Assembly: GCF_027912455.1 (NCBI RefSeq)
Contig: NZ_CP115446.1
Coordinates: forward strand, 2,379,501-2,443,500
Direction: 5' to 3'
Length of the DNA stretch: 64,000 bases
Source: Aurantiacibacter sp. MUD61
GTDB taxonomy: Bacteria > Pseudomonadota > Alphaproteobacteria > Sphingomonadales > Sphingomonadaceae
Below are positions 1-8,500 of the stretch, piece by piece. The translations under genes were made by a program, and so were the position numbers. How positions within the stretch are numbered: the first letter of the stretch is position 1; the number at the start of each line of letters is the position of its first letter. A model generated the notes under the pieces. It made no database searches and was not told the DNA's origin. It was given only the letters and a program-made list of their open reading frames with translations.

Positions 1-2
1 AT

Positions 3-1640
3 TTCCTTGAAGAGGTACGCCGCGAACTCATCGCGCAGTTCGGTGAAGAGTCGGAAGATGGTCGTAACAGCGTTTACGCAGGCGGGCTGTGGGTGCGCAC
101 TTCGCTCGATACCGAAGTTCAGGAAGCAGCGCGCAATTCGCTGCGTGGAGCATTGCTGCGCTATCACGGAAACCGCGGATATACCGGCCCGATCGCGACG
201 CTGAATCCGGATAACGGCAGCCTGACCTCGCAGCTCGCAAGCTCCTACATCTCGATCAATTACGAAGATTGGCGCATCGGCGTTGTCACCGCGACCGATG
301 GCGGCGCTCGGATTGGCTTTGCCAATGGCGATGAGAGCCCGCTTTCGGGCGCGCCCAATTCGATCAGCGTCGGGGACGTGGTCGCTGCTTCGCCGTCGGG
401 CGATGGCTGGCGTCTGCGGGGTGTGCCGGAAGTTTCCGGTGGCTTCCTCGCGATGCAGCCCGATACCGGCCGAATTCTTGCGATGCAGGGCGGTTTTGAC
501 AGTCGTCTCGGTGATTTCAACCGCGCGGTGCAGGCCAACCGCCAGCCCGGATCGACTGTAAAGCCCTTCGTCTATGCCGCCGGTATCGATGCCGGGATGA
601 CGCCGGCAAGCATGATCCCCGATACGCAATATTGCTATTACCAGGGCAGCAATCTGGGCGAGAAATGCTTCACCAACTTCGGTGGTGGCCGTGGCGGCGG
701 TGAGTATCCGATGCGCTACGGGCTCGAGCAGTCCAAGAACCTCATGACTGTGCATATCGCGATGGATGCGGGCATGGAAAATGTCATCCAGACGTTCCGC
801 GATGTCGAGCTGGAACCGGAGGATATCCAGTACCAGCCCTATCCCGCCTATTCGCTTGGCTCGGGTGAGACCACGGTTGAACGCATCACCGCAGCCTATG
901 CCGCGATGGTCAATCATGGCCGCCTGAACGATCCGACGGTGATCGACTATGTGCAGGACCGTGATGGCAATGTGATCTGGCGCGCGGATGAGCGCGAATG
1001 CACCGGCTGCAACATGGATGAATGGGATGGCGGCTCCATGCCTCGTTTCGGTCGCACCGGGCGTCAGGCAATGGATGCGCGCACTGCTTTCCAGACGGTC
1101 CACATGCTGACCGGCACCGTCCAGCGCGGTACGGCAACGCGACTTCGCGATCTCGACATTCCGATGTTCGGCAAGACCGGTACCAGCACTGGCCCGACCA
1201 ATGCCTGGTTCGTCGGCGGTAGCCCGGACATCGTGGCGGGGACTTACATCGGCTTCGATACGCCGAGGAACATGGGTGGCTGGATTCAGGGCGGCAACAC
1301 GGCCGTGCCGATTTTCCGCCAGTTCGTTGAGGAGACTCCCGGTCACTGGAGTGGCAGGCCGTTCTCGGCGCCAAACGGCGTTCGCATGGTCCGCATCGAT
1401 CGGCGCACGGGCAGCCGTGTGTTTGATGCCTGGCCTAGCGACGATCCCTTGTCGACCGTGATCTGGGAAGCTTTCCAGCCCGACACCGAACCGCGACGAA
1501 GTGCGCGCCAGGATGAAATCGACGCCATGCGCGAACTCATCATCGCGCAATTGAGGCGGAGGGAGCGCGGCCCGAGTACCGACAGTGGCCCGACTGAGGA
1601 GCCGGAGAGCTTTGCCGAGGAGCAGGGCGGCATTTACTGA
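3..1640 (+). CDS. mrcA: Penicillin-binding protein 1A, C-terminal part (5' end outside window)
   Basis: Bifunctional peptidoglycan synthase of the inner membrane; only the C-terminal part, about 545 residues, is in the window, and the frame is open to the left edge. Visible are the OB-like insert (roughly visible residues 50-150) and the transpeptidase domain with its three active-site motifs: STVK (about residue 184, catalytic Ser), SKN (about 244) and KTGTS (about 391). The tail after residue 500 is charged and low in complexity. The ATG/GTG codons inside the visible part are internal, because the frame reads well upstream of them. The glycosyltransferase domain and membrane anchor must lie upstream. 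prfB follows after about 100 bases on the same strand. Confidence 0.95.
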   Translation, partial: FLEEVRRELIAQFGEESEDGRNSVYAGGLWVRTSLDTEVQEAARNSLRGALLRYHGNRGYTGPIATLNPDNGSLTSQLASSYISINYEDWRIGVVTATDGGARIGFANGDESPLSGAPNSISVGDVVAASPSGDGWRLRGVPEVSGGFLAMQPDTGRILAMQGGFDSRLGDFNRAVQANRQPGSTVKPFVYAAGIDAGMTPASMIPDTQYCYYQGSNLGEKCFTNFGGGRGGGEYPMRYGLEQSKNLMTVHIAMDAGMENVIQTFRDVELEPEDIQYQPYPAYSLGSGETTVERITAAYAAMVNHGRLNDPTVIDYVQDRDGNVIWRADERECTGCNMDEWDGGSMPRFGRTGRQAMDARTAFQTVHMLTGTVQRGTATRLRDLDIPMFGKTGTSTGPTNAWFVGGSPDIVAGTYIGFDTPRNMGGWIQGGNTAVPIFRQFVEETPGHWSGRPFSAPNGVRMVRIDRRTGSRVFDAWPSDDPLSTVIWEAFQPDTEPRRSARQDEIDAMRELIIAQLRRRERGPSTDSGPTEEPESFAEEQGGIY

Positions 1641-1742
1641 CGCTTCGCACGGGATCGATCTGCCCCCGATCGATCGCAACCACTTCCCCTTCCATGCGAG
1701 CTGCGCTAGGCGCGGGCGCTTTCACAGTCGGAGAACAATGCC

Positions 1743-2870
1743 ATGCGTGCCGAAGGGCAGGCCCATATCGACCGGATCGAAGCGGCGCTTGCGCTGGTCA
1801 AGAAGTCTCTCGACTGGGAGCATGCCCTGCGCCGTCTCGACGAGCTCGAGGCCCGCGTGCAGGATCCGGACCTCTGGAATGATCCGAAGCAGGCGCAGGC
1901 CATCAGCCGCGAGCACAAGCAGCTCAAGGACGCAGTGGAGACCGTGCAGGAAATCTCCACCGAGATGTCCGACGCCATGGAGTTCATCGAAATGGGCGAG
2001 GCCGAAGGTGATGATGATATCGTCGCCGACGGCATGAACAGCCTTGCCTCACTCGCCAAGCGAGCCGACCGGGACAAGGTCAATGCCCTGCTTTCGGGCG
2101 AGGCGGATGCCTATGACACCTACTTGCAGATCAACGCCGGCGCGGGCGGCACCGAAAGCCAGGACTGGGCGGACATGCTGCTGCGCATGTATGCGCGCTG
2201 GGCAGAGAAGCGCGGTTTCAAAGTCGAAACGGTCGAATATCAGGCGGGCGAGCAGGCCGGGATCAAGAGCGCGACGCTGCTGATCAAGGGCGAAAACGCC
2301 TACGGTTATGCCAAAACCGAAACGGGCGTGCATCGCCTCGTGCGCATCAGCCCTTATGACAGCTCGGCGCGGCGCCATACTTCTTTCAGCAGCGTTTGGG
2401 TCTATCCTGTCATCGATGACGACATCAATATCGAGATCAACGAAGGCGATCTGAAGATCGATACCTATCGTGCATCGGGCGCCGGCGGTCAGCACGTGAA
2501 CACGACCGATTCCGCGGTTCGCATCACTCACCAACCGACCGGGATCGTCGTCGCCAGCCAGAACGATCGCAGCCAACACAAGAATCGCGCGACCGCGATG
2601 AACATGCTGAAAGCGCGCCTGTTCGAACGGGAAATGGCCGAGCGTGAAGCGGCGGCGGCGGGCGAGTATCAGGAAAAGACCGAGATCGGATGGGGCCACC
2701 AGATCCGCTCCTATGTCCTGCAGCCATACCAGATGGTGAAAGACCTGCGCACCGGCGTCACCAGCCCGACTCCCGATGACGTGCTCGATGGCGACCTCGA
2801 CGATTTTATCGCCGCCGCTCTCGCCCAGCGCGTGACGGGTGAAAAGGTCGATGTGGAGGATGTGGAGTAG
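1743..2870 (+). CDS. prfB: Peptide chain release factor 2
   Basis: RF2 recognises UAA/UGA in the ribosomal A site and triggers peptide release. The 375 residues match the family length. The GGQ catalytic loop (GAGGQHVN) is near residue 248. The stop-codon recognition tripeptide, SPF in E. coli, reads SPY here (about residue 203). Unlike E. coli prfB, the gene is one uninterrupted frame. Where the E. coli gene has CTT TGA C, this one reads CTC GAC within KKSLDWEHA, so there is no in-frame UGA and no autoregulatory +1 frameshift. The ATG start follows a weak GGAG-like site. Probably transcribed with mrcA. Confidence 0.96.
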   Translation: MRAEGQAHIDRIEAALALVKKSLDWEHALRRLDELEARVQDPDLWNDPKQAQAISREHKQLKDAVETVQEISTEMSDAMEFIEMGEAEGDDDIVADGMNSLASLAKRADRDKVNALLSGEADAYDTYLQINAGAGGTESQDWADMLLRMYARWAEKRGFKVETVEYQAGEQAGIKSATLLIKGENAYGYAKTETGVHRLVRISPYDSSARRHTSFSSVWVYPVIDDDINIEINEGDLKIDTYRASGAGGQHVNTTDSAVRITHQPTGIVVASQNDRSQHKNRATAMNMLKARLFEREMAEREAAAAGEYQEKTEIGWGHQIRSYVLQPYQMVKDLRTGVTSPTPDDVLDGDLDDFIAAALAQRVTGEKVDVEDVE

Positions 2871-2898
2871 GCTTGTCGTCTACGCGCGTTTGACATAA

Positions 2899-2918
2899 CC
2901 TCCTGAGAAAACAGGAGG
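2899..2918 (+). promoter_or_regulatory. Hairpin that sequesters the Shine-Dalgarno site of the beta-propeller gene
   Basis: CCTCCTG (2899-2905) and CAGGAGG (2912-2918) form a perfect 7-bp stem with a six-base loop AGAAAA. The right arm is the Shine-Dalgarno site of the ATG at 2926, seven bases away. Folding would hide the ribosome-binding site completely. No U-tract follows, so it does not look like a terminator. A regulatory role is inference. Confidence 0.55.
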
Positions 2919-2925
2919 GAATGCG

Positions 2926-5022
2926 ATGCGCTTGGGACTGTTGGCTGCCACGTGTGCGCTCTTGCCGTTTTCTGCGGCTCAGGCGCAGGGGACATGGGAT
3001 CATCCCTATCTTGAGGATCTGGCGACGCCGGAGCTTCAGACCTTCGAGAATGAGCGCGAATTTCGTCGCTGGGTACGCGATCTGCGTAGTGCACAACGCT
3101 ACATCAGGGACAACGCCCGCGCCGAGCTTCCTCCGGAAATCTACGTCGCTGCGCTGCGGGTCGACAGGCAGGATCCCGACTGCAATCCTCTGTATGAGAA
3201 CTGTCCAGCTACGGCTGAGGATGGGTCTGACAGGATCGTAGTCACAGGTTCGCGCGTCAGGCCAAGTACGATGTCTTCACCAATGGCCGTGACGGTGGCG
3301 GATGCGGAATCGATCACCAACAACCAGTCTTCCGGCGTAGATGAAGGCGACATCGTAAAGCGCATGGGCGACTATCTGCTCGTCCTGCAGGATGGCCGCA
3401 TCTTCGTCGCTAATTTTCGTACGATGGAGCTGACCGATCGCATCGATGTCTACCGCACCGATGAAGATGGCGATCCCATAGGCGCGGACTGGTATGACGA
3501 AATGCTGGTGCAGGGCGATCACATCATCATCACCGCCTATTCCTACTATGACGATGCGAGTGAATTGTCGGTTTTCCGTCTGAACCGTGAGAATGGCACA
3601 GTCGAACGTCGCGGCGTCTTCCTGATCAGCAGCGAAGATTATTACGACGTCGACAATTACGCGACCCGCGTGATCGGCGATCAGCTGGTGATCTACACGC
3701 CCTATGACCCGACCGATCTCGTCAATCGGCGCAACAGGCCGAGCATCCGGCGCTGGGTCCCCTCGGATGACTTCGATGATGAGGATCGCGGCCGCGCCAT
3801 TCTGGATGTGCGCGACATTTATCGCCCGGTCTTCGGCACGTTCGATCCCATCGTTCACACGATATCTCGCTGCGATCTCGGCGGCCTGGAGGAGGATAAT
3901 CTCACTTGCGATTCCACCGCCTTCATCGCCGGTGAAGCGGCTGAGATGTTCGTCTCGCCCGAGAATATTTTCCTCGCCACCACGGCTGCAGGCTACAATG
4001 ATATAAGCTCCTACCGGATTTGTCGTTCGCGATCCGCCGGTTTCGAGAACAACACGGAACCACCACCGGGCGCAGTCTTCCGCATTCCGATGCGCCGCCC
4101 GGATGAGGTCGATTTGCTCGCTGTGCGCGGAGTTGTCTTCGACCAGTTCTCGATGGACCAGCAGAATTCGCGCTTTCGCATGCTAACCAGCTGGCAGGAT
4201 ATCACCTGCACCGATTCCTGGTGGCGTAGCGAGAGGGAGCGCAGTGATATCGAGCTCGTCGACGTTCCGCTCGTCCGGTTTGGCACGCGCTACAGCGAGC
4301 CGGACGATGGGCGCTTTACGACCTTGCCGGAAGTGAATGAGGGCTTTTTCGAAAACCGCTTCGTCGGCGAGTGGCTGCTGTACGGAAGCCGTACCCGCTA
4401 CGGTCGGCCGCCGGAAGCAGAAGAGGGCGATGTCTTCCAGAGCTCCGGCCTGATGGCAGTGCCGCTCGGTGAGCCGGACGATGCACAGCGCGTCCCGCTT
4501 TCGCACGAGATCACCCGGATCGAGTCACTCGGCGGGGACGCGATTGTGAACGGTTATCGTGACGATACCGGGCTCATTATCTCCTATCTTGATCTGGCAG
4601 AGACAGCGCAAGTGGCCGACGCCGCCTTGCTGCCGGGCCGGTTTGAAAGCGAGAGCCGCAGCCACGCTTTCAATGCGACGATCTATGCAGATGGCGATGG
4701 GCTGATGGGCCTGCCCACGGTTCGCTCCGAGCACGAATCCGGCCGCTACTACTGGCGATCGGACAATTCCGACATTTCATTCCTGCGGTTTTCTCCCAGC
4801 GGGCAATTGACGGACCTATCGGACGTTTCGCCCGCGCCGCAGGACGACAAAAGCGAAAGCGAGTATGAGTGCGAGGTGTCTTGTGTCGACTGGTACGGGA
4901 ATGCGCGACCGATCTTCATTGGCGAAGGCGTCTATGCCCTGATGGGAACCGAACTCGTCGAGGCGCGCGCTCTGGAGGACCGGGTCGAAGTGCTGCGGCG
5001 GCTCGACCTGACTGCCGAATAA
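2926..5022 (+). CDS. Exported beta-propeller domain protein with a TonB-box-like motif
   Basis: A 698-residue exported protein whose signal peptide ends near the Ala-Gln pair at residues 20-21. After a charged N-terminal segment comes RIVVTGSR (about 103-110), the motif sphingomonad TonB-dependent receptors carry near their N-terminus. The signature SGVDEGDIVKR (about 137-146) then opens the C-terminal beta-propeller domain (Beta_propel, PF09826-like), with repeated blade-like strands to the end. Function unknown; it is probably periplasmic or surface-associated. The start at 2926 is chosen over the ATG at 2921, which is in another frame, because of the AGGAGG at 2913-2918 and the good signal peptide. 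Confidence 0.85.
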   Translation: MRLGLLAATCALLPFSAAQAQGTWDHPYLEDLATPELQTFENEREFRRWVRDLRSAQRYIRDNARAELPPEIYVAALRVDRQDPDCNPLYENCPATAEDGSDRIVVTGSRVRPSTMSSPMAVTVADAESITNNQSSGVDEGDIVKRMGDYLLVLQDGRIFVANFRTMELTDRIDVYRTDEDGDPIGADWYDEMLVQGDHIIITAYSYYDDASELSVFRLNRENGTVERRGVFLISSEDYYDVDNYATRVIGDQLVIYTPYDPTDLVNRRNRPSIRRWVPSDDFDDEDRGRAILDVRDIYRPVFGTFDPIVHTISRCDLGGLEEDNLTCDSTAFIAGEAAEMFVSPENIFLATTAAGYNDISSYRICRSRSAGFENNTEPPPGAVFRIPMRRPDEVDLLAVRGVVFDQFSMDQQNSRFRMLTSWQDITCTDSWWRSERERSDIELVDVPLVRFGTRYSEPDDGRFTTLPEVNEGFFENRFVGEWLLYGSRTRYGRPPEAEEGDVFQSSGLMAVPLGEPDDAQRVPLSHEITRIESLGGDAIVNGYRDDTGLIISYLDLAETAQVADAALLPGRFESESRSHAFNATIYADGDGLMGLPTVRSEHESGRYYWRSDNSDISFLRFSPSGQLTDLSDVSPAPQDDKSESEYECEVSCVDWYGNARPIFIGEGVYALMGTELVEARALEDRVEVLRRLDLTAE

Positions 5023-5072
5023 GCCGAAAAGCCGCTTTGCCTTCGCAGGCGGCACTCGCTAGAGCCAAACCC

Positions 5073-5882
5073 ATGTCGAGAGGGATCGCCATCAGGATTC
5101 TTGCCGGGTTCGGCCTGTGCGCAGCGCTTGCCGCATGCGACACGGCTGCCGATGATCGCCCGGCGAGTTCGCAGGATTTCCCGCGCGCCTATCGCCCCGT
5201 GTCAGATGTCGGCAGCAACGCCTTTTCCACCGAGCAGACCCGTGACGATCGCGGCGAAGCGGAAACGGTGATGGACCAGGCCGCGATTACCGAAGGCATG
5301 ACCGTCGCCGATATCGGTGCGGGTGAGGGATATTACACCGTCCGCCTGTCCGCCCGCGTCGGCCCGGAAGGGCGCGTGCTGGCGCAGGATATTGACGATG
5401 GCGCGCTTCGTCGCCTCGGCGGACGTGTTGAGCGCGAACGGCTCGACAATGTCTCTGTCATCACCGGCGGTATCGATGATCCGAATTTGCCGCCCGATAG
5501 TTTCGACCGTATTTTCATGGTCCATATGTATCACGAGATTACCGAGCCTTACGCCTTCATCTGGCGCATGCGTCCGGCGCTGCGCGAAGGTGGTCAGGTG
5601 ATCGTGGTCGATGTAGACCGGCCCACCGATCAGCACGGAATTAATCCGCAGCTACTGTTTTGTGAATTCGAACGGGTCGGCTATCGGCTTGTGGAATTCA
5701 TCCGCAAGCCCCAGATAGCTGGCTATTACGCGCAGTTTGAAGTCGTTGGAGAACGACCCGATCCGCGCGATATCGAGCCATGCGTTCAACCGGGCGACGA
5801 TATTGAACAAATAACGATAGAGGAACCAGTGGGCGAAACCGTTTCGCAGCGTGATTCCTCAGGGGAAAATAATGACATTTAA
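5073..5882 (+). CDS. Class I SAM-dependent methyltransferase with a lipoprotein signal peptide
   Basis: 269 residues. The N-terminus is a textbook lipoprotein signal: positive MSRG, a hydrophobic stretch, then lipobox LAAC near residues 22-25. A Rossmann methyltransferase core follows with motif I ADIGAGEGYY (about 88-97), an acidic residue (QDID) at the end of strand 2, and GQVIVVDVDR later. The substrate is unknown. The combination is odd, because SAM is a cytoplasmic cofactor and the signal predicts export. The start at 5073 is chosen because upstream codons in the frame overlap the preceding gene and would spoil the signal peptide. Its stop overlaps the ATG of the next gene by 11 bases. 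Confidence 0.8.
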   Translation: MSRGIAIRILAGFGLCAALAACDTAADDRPASSQDFPRAYRPVSDVGSNAFSTEQTRDDRGEAETVMDQAAITEGMTVADIGAGEGYYTVRLSARVGPEGRVLAQDIDDGALRRLGGRVERERLDNVSVITGGIDDPNLPPDSFDRIFMVHMYHEITEPYAFIWRMRPALREGGQVIVVDVDRPTDQHGINPQLLFCEFERVGYRLVEFIRKPQIAGYYAQFEVVGERPDPRDIEPCVQPGDDIEQITIEEPVGETVSQRDSSGENNDI

Positions 5883-7278
5883 GGGTCTTAAACCCATCAT
5901 GTACGGTGGCAAGGAAGTCTGGCCGCTGATCGAAGGCGGTAAGGGCGTTTCGGCGACCAACCATATGTCCAGCGGAGCATGGGCCGCAGCTGGCGGCATT
6001 GGCACGGTGAGCGCCGTGAATGCCGACAGCTACGACAGCGATGGCAATCCCATTCCGCAGGTCTACCCGCAGGCCACTCGCGTCGAACGTTTCGAGCAGC
6101 TGGTCCGCTACGCCATTGATGGCGCTACCGAACAGGTGAAGCGGGCGCATGAAATTGCCAATGGCAAGGGTGCGATCAATATCAATGTGCTCTGGGAAAT
6201 GGGCGGCGCGCAGCAAGTGCTGGAAGGGGTGCTGGAAAACTGCAAGGGCATGATCACCGGCGTCACTTGCGGTGCAGGCATGCCCTACAAGCTGGCCGAG
6301 ATCGCCCAGCGCTTCAACGTGCATTACCTGCCGATCGTATCCTCCGCACGTGCGTTTCGCGCACTGTGGAAGCGCAGCTATTCCAAGGTTCCGGACTTGA
6401 TGGCGGCTGTGGTCTATGAAGACCCATGGCTGGCTGGTGGTCACAACGGCCTTTCCAATGCCGAGGACCCGACAAAGCCGGAAGATCCCTATCCCCGCGT
6501 CGCCGCTCTGCGAGAAACCATGCGCAAGGAAGGCGTTTCCGAGGACACTGCAATCGTGATGGCAGGCGGCGTCTGGTACCTGCGCGACTGGGAAAACTGG
6601 ATCGATAATCCGGAGCTTGGCCAGATCGCCTTCCAGTTCGGCACGCGTCCGCTGCTGACAGAGGAAAGCCCGATCCCGCAGGTCTGGAAAGACATGCTGC
6701 GCACGGTCGAGCCGGGTGATGTGCTGCTGCACAAATTCTCTCCGACCGGCTTCTACTCCAGCGCGGTGAAGACGCCGTTCCTCTACGATCTGATGCATCG
6801 CAGTGAGCGCCAGATTCCGATCTTCAAGCGCGATCAGGAAGAAGGCACAATTCCGCTGATGGATCACGGCAAGGCGAAGTATTTCTTCGTCCACCCGGGC
6901 GATCAGCGCAAGGCGCAGTCGTGGATGGCAGAGGGCTTTACCGAGCCGCTCAAAACGCCCGACGATACCGTGGTGTTCGTGACGCCCGAAAGTGCCGACA
7001 AGATCCGCACCGATCAGGCCGAATGCATGGGCTGCCTGTCGCATTGCCAGTTTTCGAGCTGGAAGGACCACGACACGCACACGACCGGTCGCCTTGCCGA
7101 TCCGCGCAGCTTCTGCATCCAGAAGACACTGCAGGACATCGCGCACGGCGGTGACCCGGACGATAACCTCGCTTTCGCAGGCCATTCGGCATACCGCTTC
7201 AAGACCGACCCGTTCTATTCGAACAACTTCACTCCTACAGTGAAGCAGCTGGTCGATCGCATCCTGACCGGGGACTGA
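5872..7278 (+). CDS. Nitronate monooxygenase family FMN oxidoreductase
   Basis: 468 residues of the long nitronate monooxygenase / 2-nitropropane dioxygenase family: an FMN-dependent TIM-barrel enzyme that oxidises alkyl nitronates, with the physiological substrate often unknown. Visible are GAGMPYK (in the ITGVTCGAGMPYK strand, about residue 135), the IVMAGGVWY strand near 225-235, and a Cys-rich segment near 385-395 (ECMGCLSHCQF) followed by SFCIQKTLQD, as seen in long members. The start at 5872 (ATG) has AGGGGAAA just upstream, which is better than the GTG at 5851. It overlaps the methyltransferase gene, so the two are likely co-translated. Confidence 0.85.
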   Translation: MTFKGLKPIMYGGKEVWPLIEGGKGVSATNHMSSGAWAAAGGIGTVSAVNADSYDSDGNPIPQVYPQATRVERFEQLVRYAIDGATEQVKRAHEIANGKGAININVLWEMGGAQQVLEGVLENCKGMITGVTCGAGMPYKLAEIAQRFNVHYLPIVSSARAFRALWKRSYSKVPDLMAAVVYEDPWLAGGHNGLSNAEDPTKPEDPYPRVAALRETMRKEGVSEDTAIVMAGGVWYLRDWENWIDNPELGQIAFQFGTRPLLTEESPIPQVWKDMLRTVEPGDVLLHKFSPTGFYSSAVKTPFLYDLMHRSERQIPIFKRDQEEGTIPLMDHGKAKYFFVHPGDQRKAQSWMAEGFTEPLKTPDDTVVFVTPESADKIRTDQAECMGCLSHCQFSSWKDHDTHTTGRLADPRSFCIQKTLQDIAHGGDPDDNLAFAGHSAYRFKTDPFYSNNFTPTVKQLVDRILTGD

Positions 7279-7319
7279 TACTGGAACACCGCAGCGCGCC
7301 TCCACCGCTGCGGCGGACC

Positions 7320-7982
7320 TTGCGAGAGGGGCTGTCGCTTCCGCGCCTATTGCTCAATCCGTTGCGGCGGCCTGTTCCCGGTCCGAAGATCGGGCAAGGC
7401 CGCTTTGCGCTCGTCATTCCGGGCCTGACGACTGGCGATATCTCGACCACACTGCTGCGCCGCACACTCGCCGCGCGGGGCTTTCGACCCGAGGGCTGGG
7501 GGCAGGGCATCAACCTTGGTGCCGATCCGCAAAAGCTGGCCCGTCTCGAAGCACGCATTGCCGAGATGCACCGGACAAGCGGCCAGAAGGTTCTGCTGAT
7601 GGGCTGGAGCCTGGGCGGACTGTATGCCCGCGTTCTCGCCAACCGCATGCCGGACGATATCGATATGGTGGTGACCGTCGCCACGCCTTTCTCAGGCAGC
7701 AGGCGCGCCAATTCGGCGTGGAAATTGTATGAGGCTTTGAACGATCACAAGGTCGACAATACCCCGTTCGATACCGATCTGGAGCAGAAGCCGCCCGTGC
7801 CAACGCTCGCCGTCTGGTCCGGCGTTGACGGGATCGTGTCGCCCGAATGCGCCTGCGGCAAAGAGGGCGAGCGCGACGCAGAGCTGCGCATCGATGCGAC
7901 GCATTTCACCATCGGCACCTCGCGCAAATGCATCAACCAGATCCTCGCCAAAATGGCTGAGGTCGATCCGGCGAGCGCCTAG
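7320..7982 (+). CDS. Alpha/beta hydrolase (esterase/lipase fold)
   Basis: About 220 residues with the nucleophile elbow GWSLGG near residue 95, preceded by the strand KVLLMGWS. DGIVSP (about 170) and a late DATHFT supply plausible acid and His. No signal peptide; likely cytoplasmic. The substrate cannot be told. There is no ATG; TTG at 7320 is the first usual start and CTG at 7281 is a possible alternative adding 13 residues. It lies 41 bases after the monooxygenase gene, and its stop overlaps the convergent DUF805 gene by four bases. Confidence 0.75.
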   Translation: MREGLSLPRLLLNPLRRPVPGPKIGQGRFALVIPGLTTGDISTTLLRRTLAARGFRPEGWGQGINLGADPQKLARLEARIAEMHRTSGQKVLLMGWSLGGLYARVLANRMPDDIDMVVTVATPFSGSRRANSAWKLYEALNDHKVDNTPFDTDLEQKPPVPTLAVWSGVDGIVSPECACGKEGERDAELRIDATHFTIGTSRKCINQILAKMAEVDPASA

Positions 7983-8491
7983 ATCACCTTTTCCGCAGGC
8001 CGTGGATTGGGCCCGTAGCGGTTGTTGTCATCACGCGCAGGCCAGATGAGTAGCACGATCGCCGCAAGCCAGCTGGCCGCGTAGATCAGCTCGAGCCCTC
8101 CGCGATTGTACCAAAGATCATTGTCCGGATAACTCTCAATGGCATCGAGCCAGCCATCGTAGACAGCCAATCCGATGAGAACAAAGATCGCGAGCGCAAG
8201 CCAACCGGTTTTCCCGCTATCGTGCAGACGCCGGATGATCGCGGCGGGGATCGGCACAAGGAACGCGAGCATCACCGCGAGGCCGGCCCAGTCCGGAATA
8301 ACTACGCTTCTGCCGAAAAGAAAAATCGCGCCCGCCAAGACCCACATCAGCACTATCGGTACCACACACAGCATCGCCAATTCTGTCCGCGATGATCGTC
8401 CGCGCGGGTCCCAGAACAGCTTCCACCCGCGACCATAGCTCGCAATGTCGGCGATGCAGCCGGGGCGCATTCTCAGATCGGCTTGGGCCAC
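7979..8491 (-). CDS. DUF805 family inner-membrane protein
   Basis: 170 residues with about four membrane helices. Family hallmarks are WDPRGRSSR early, RRLHDSGKTGW in the middle and NRYGPNP near the end. Function of the family is unknown. The start is GTG at 8491; an ATG at 8470 is a possible alternative that still precedes the conserved part. It lies nine bases downstream of amt on the same strand, so it is probably cotranscribed with it. Confidence 0.82.
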   Translation of the reverse strand: MAQADLRMRPGCIADIASYGRGWKLFWDPRGRSSRTELAMLCVVPIVLMWVLAGAIFLFGRSVVIPDWAGLAVMLAFLVPIPAAIIRRLHDSGKTGWLALAIFVLIGLAVYDGWLDAIESYPDNDLWYNRGGLELIYAASWLAAIVLLIWPARDDNNRYGPNPRPAEKVI

Positions 8492-8500
8492 AGATCGCCG

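Noticed and set aside
1654..1679. GATCGAT..ATCGATC inverted repeat after mrcA as a terminator
   Set aside because: No U-tract follows and the stem is A+T-rich and short.
2921..3241. ATG at 2921 as start of a gene
   Set aside because: It is in another frame and gives a Cys/Arg-rich product with no signal peptide; the frame at 2926 is clearly coding.
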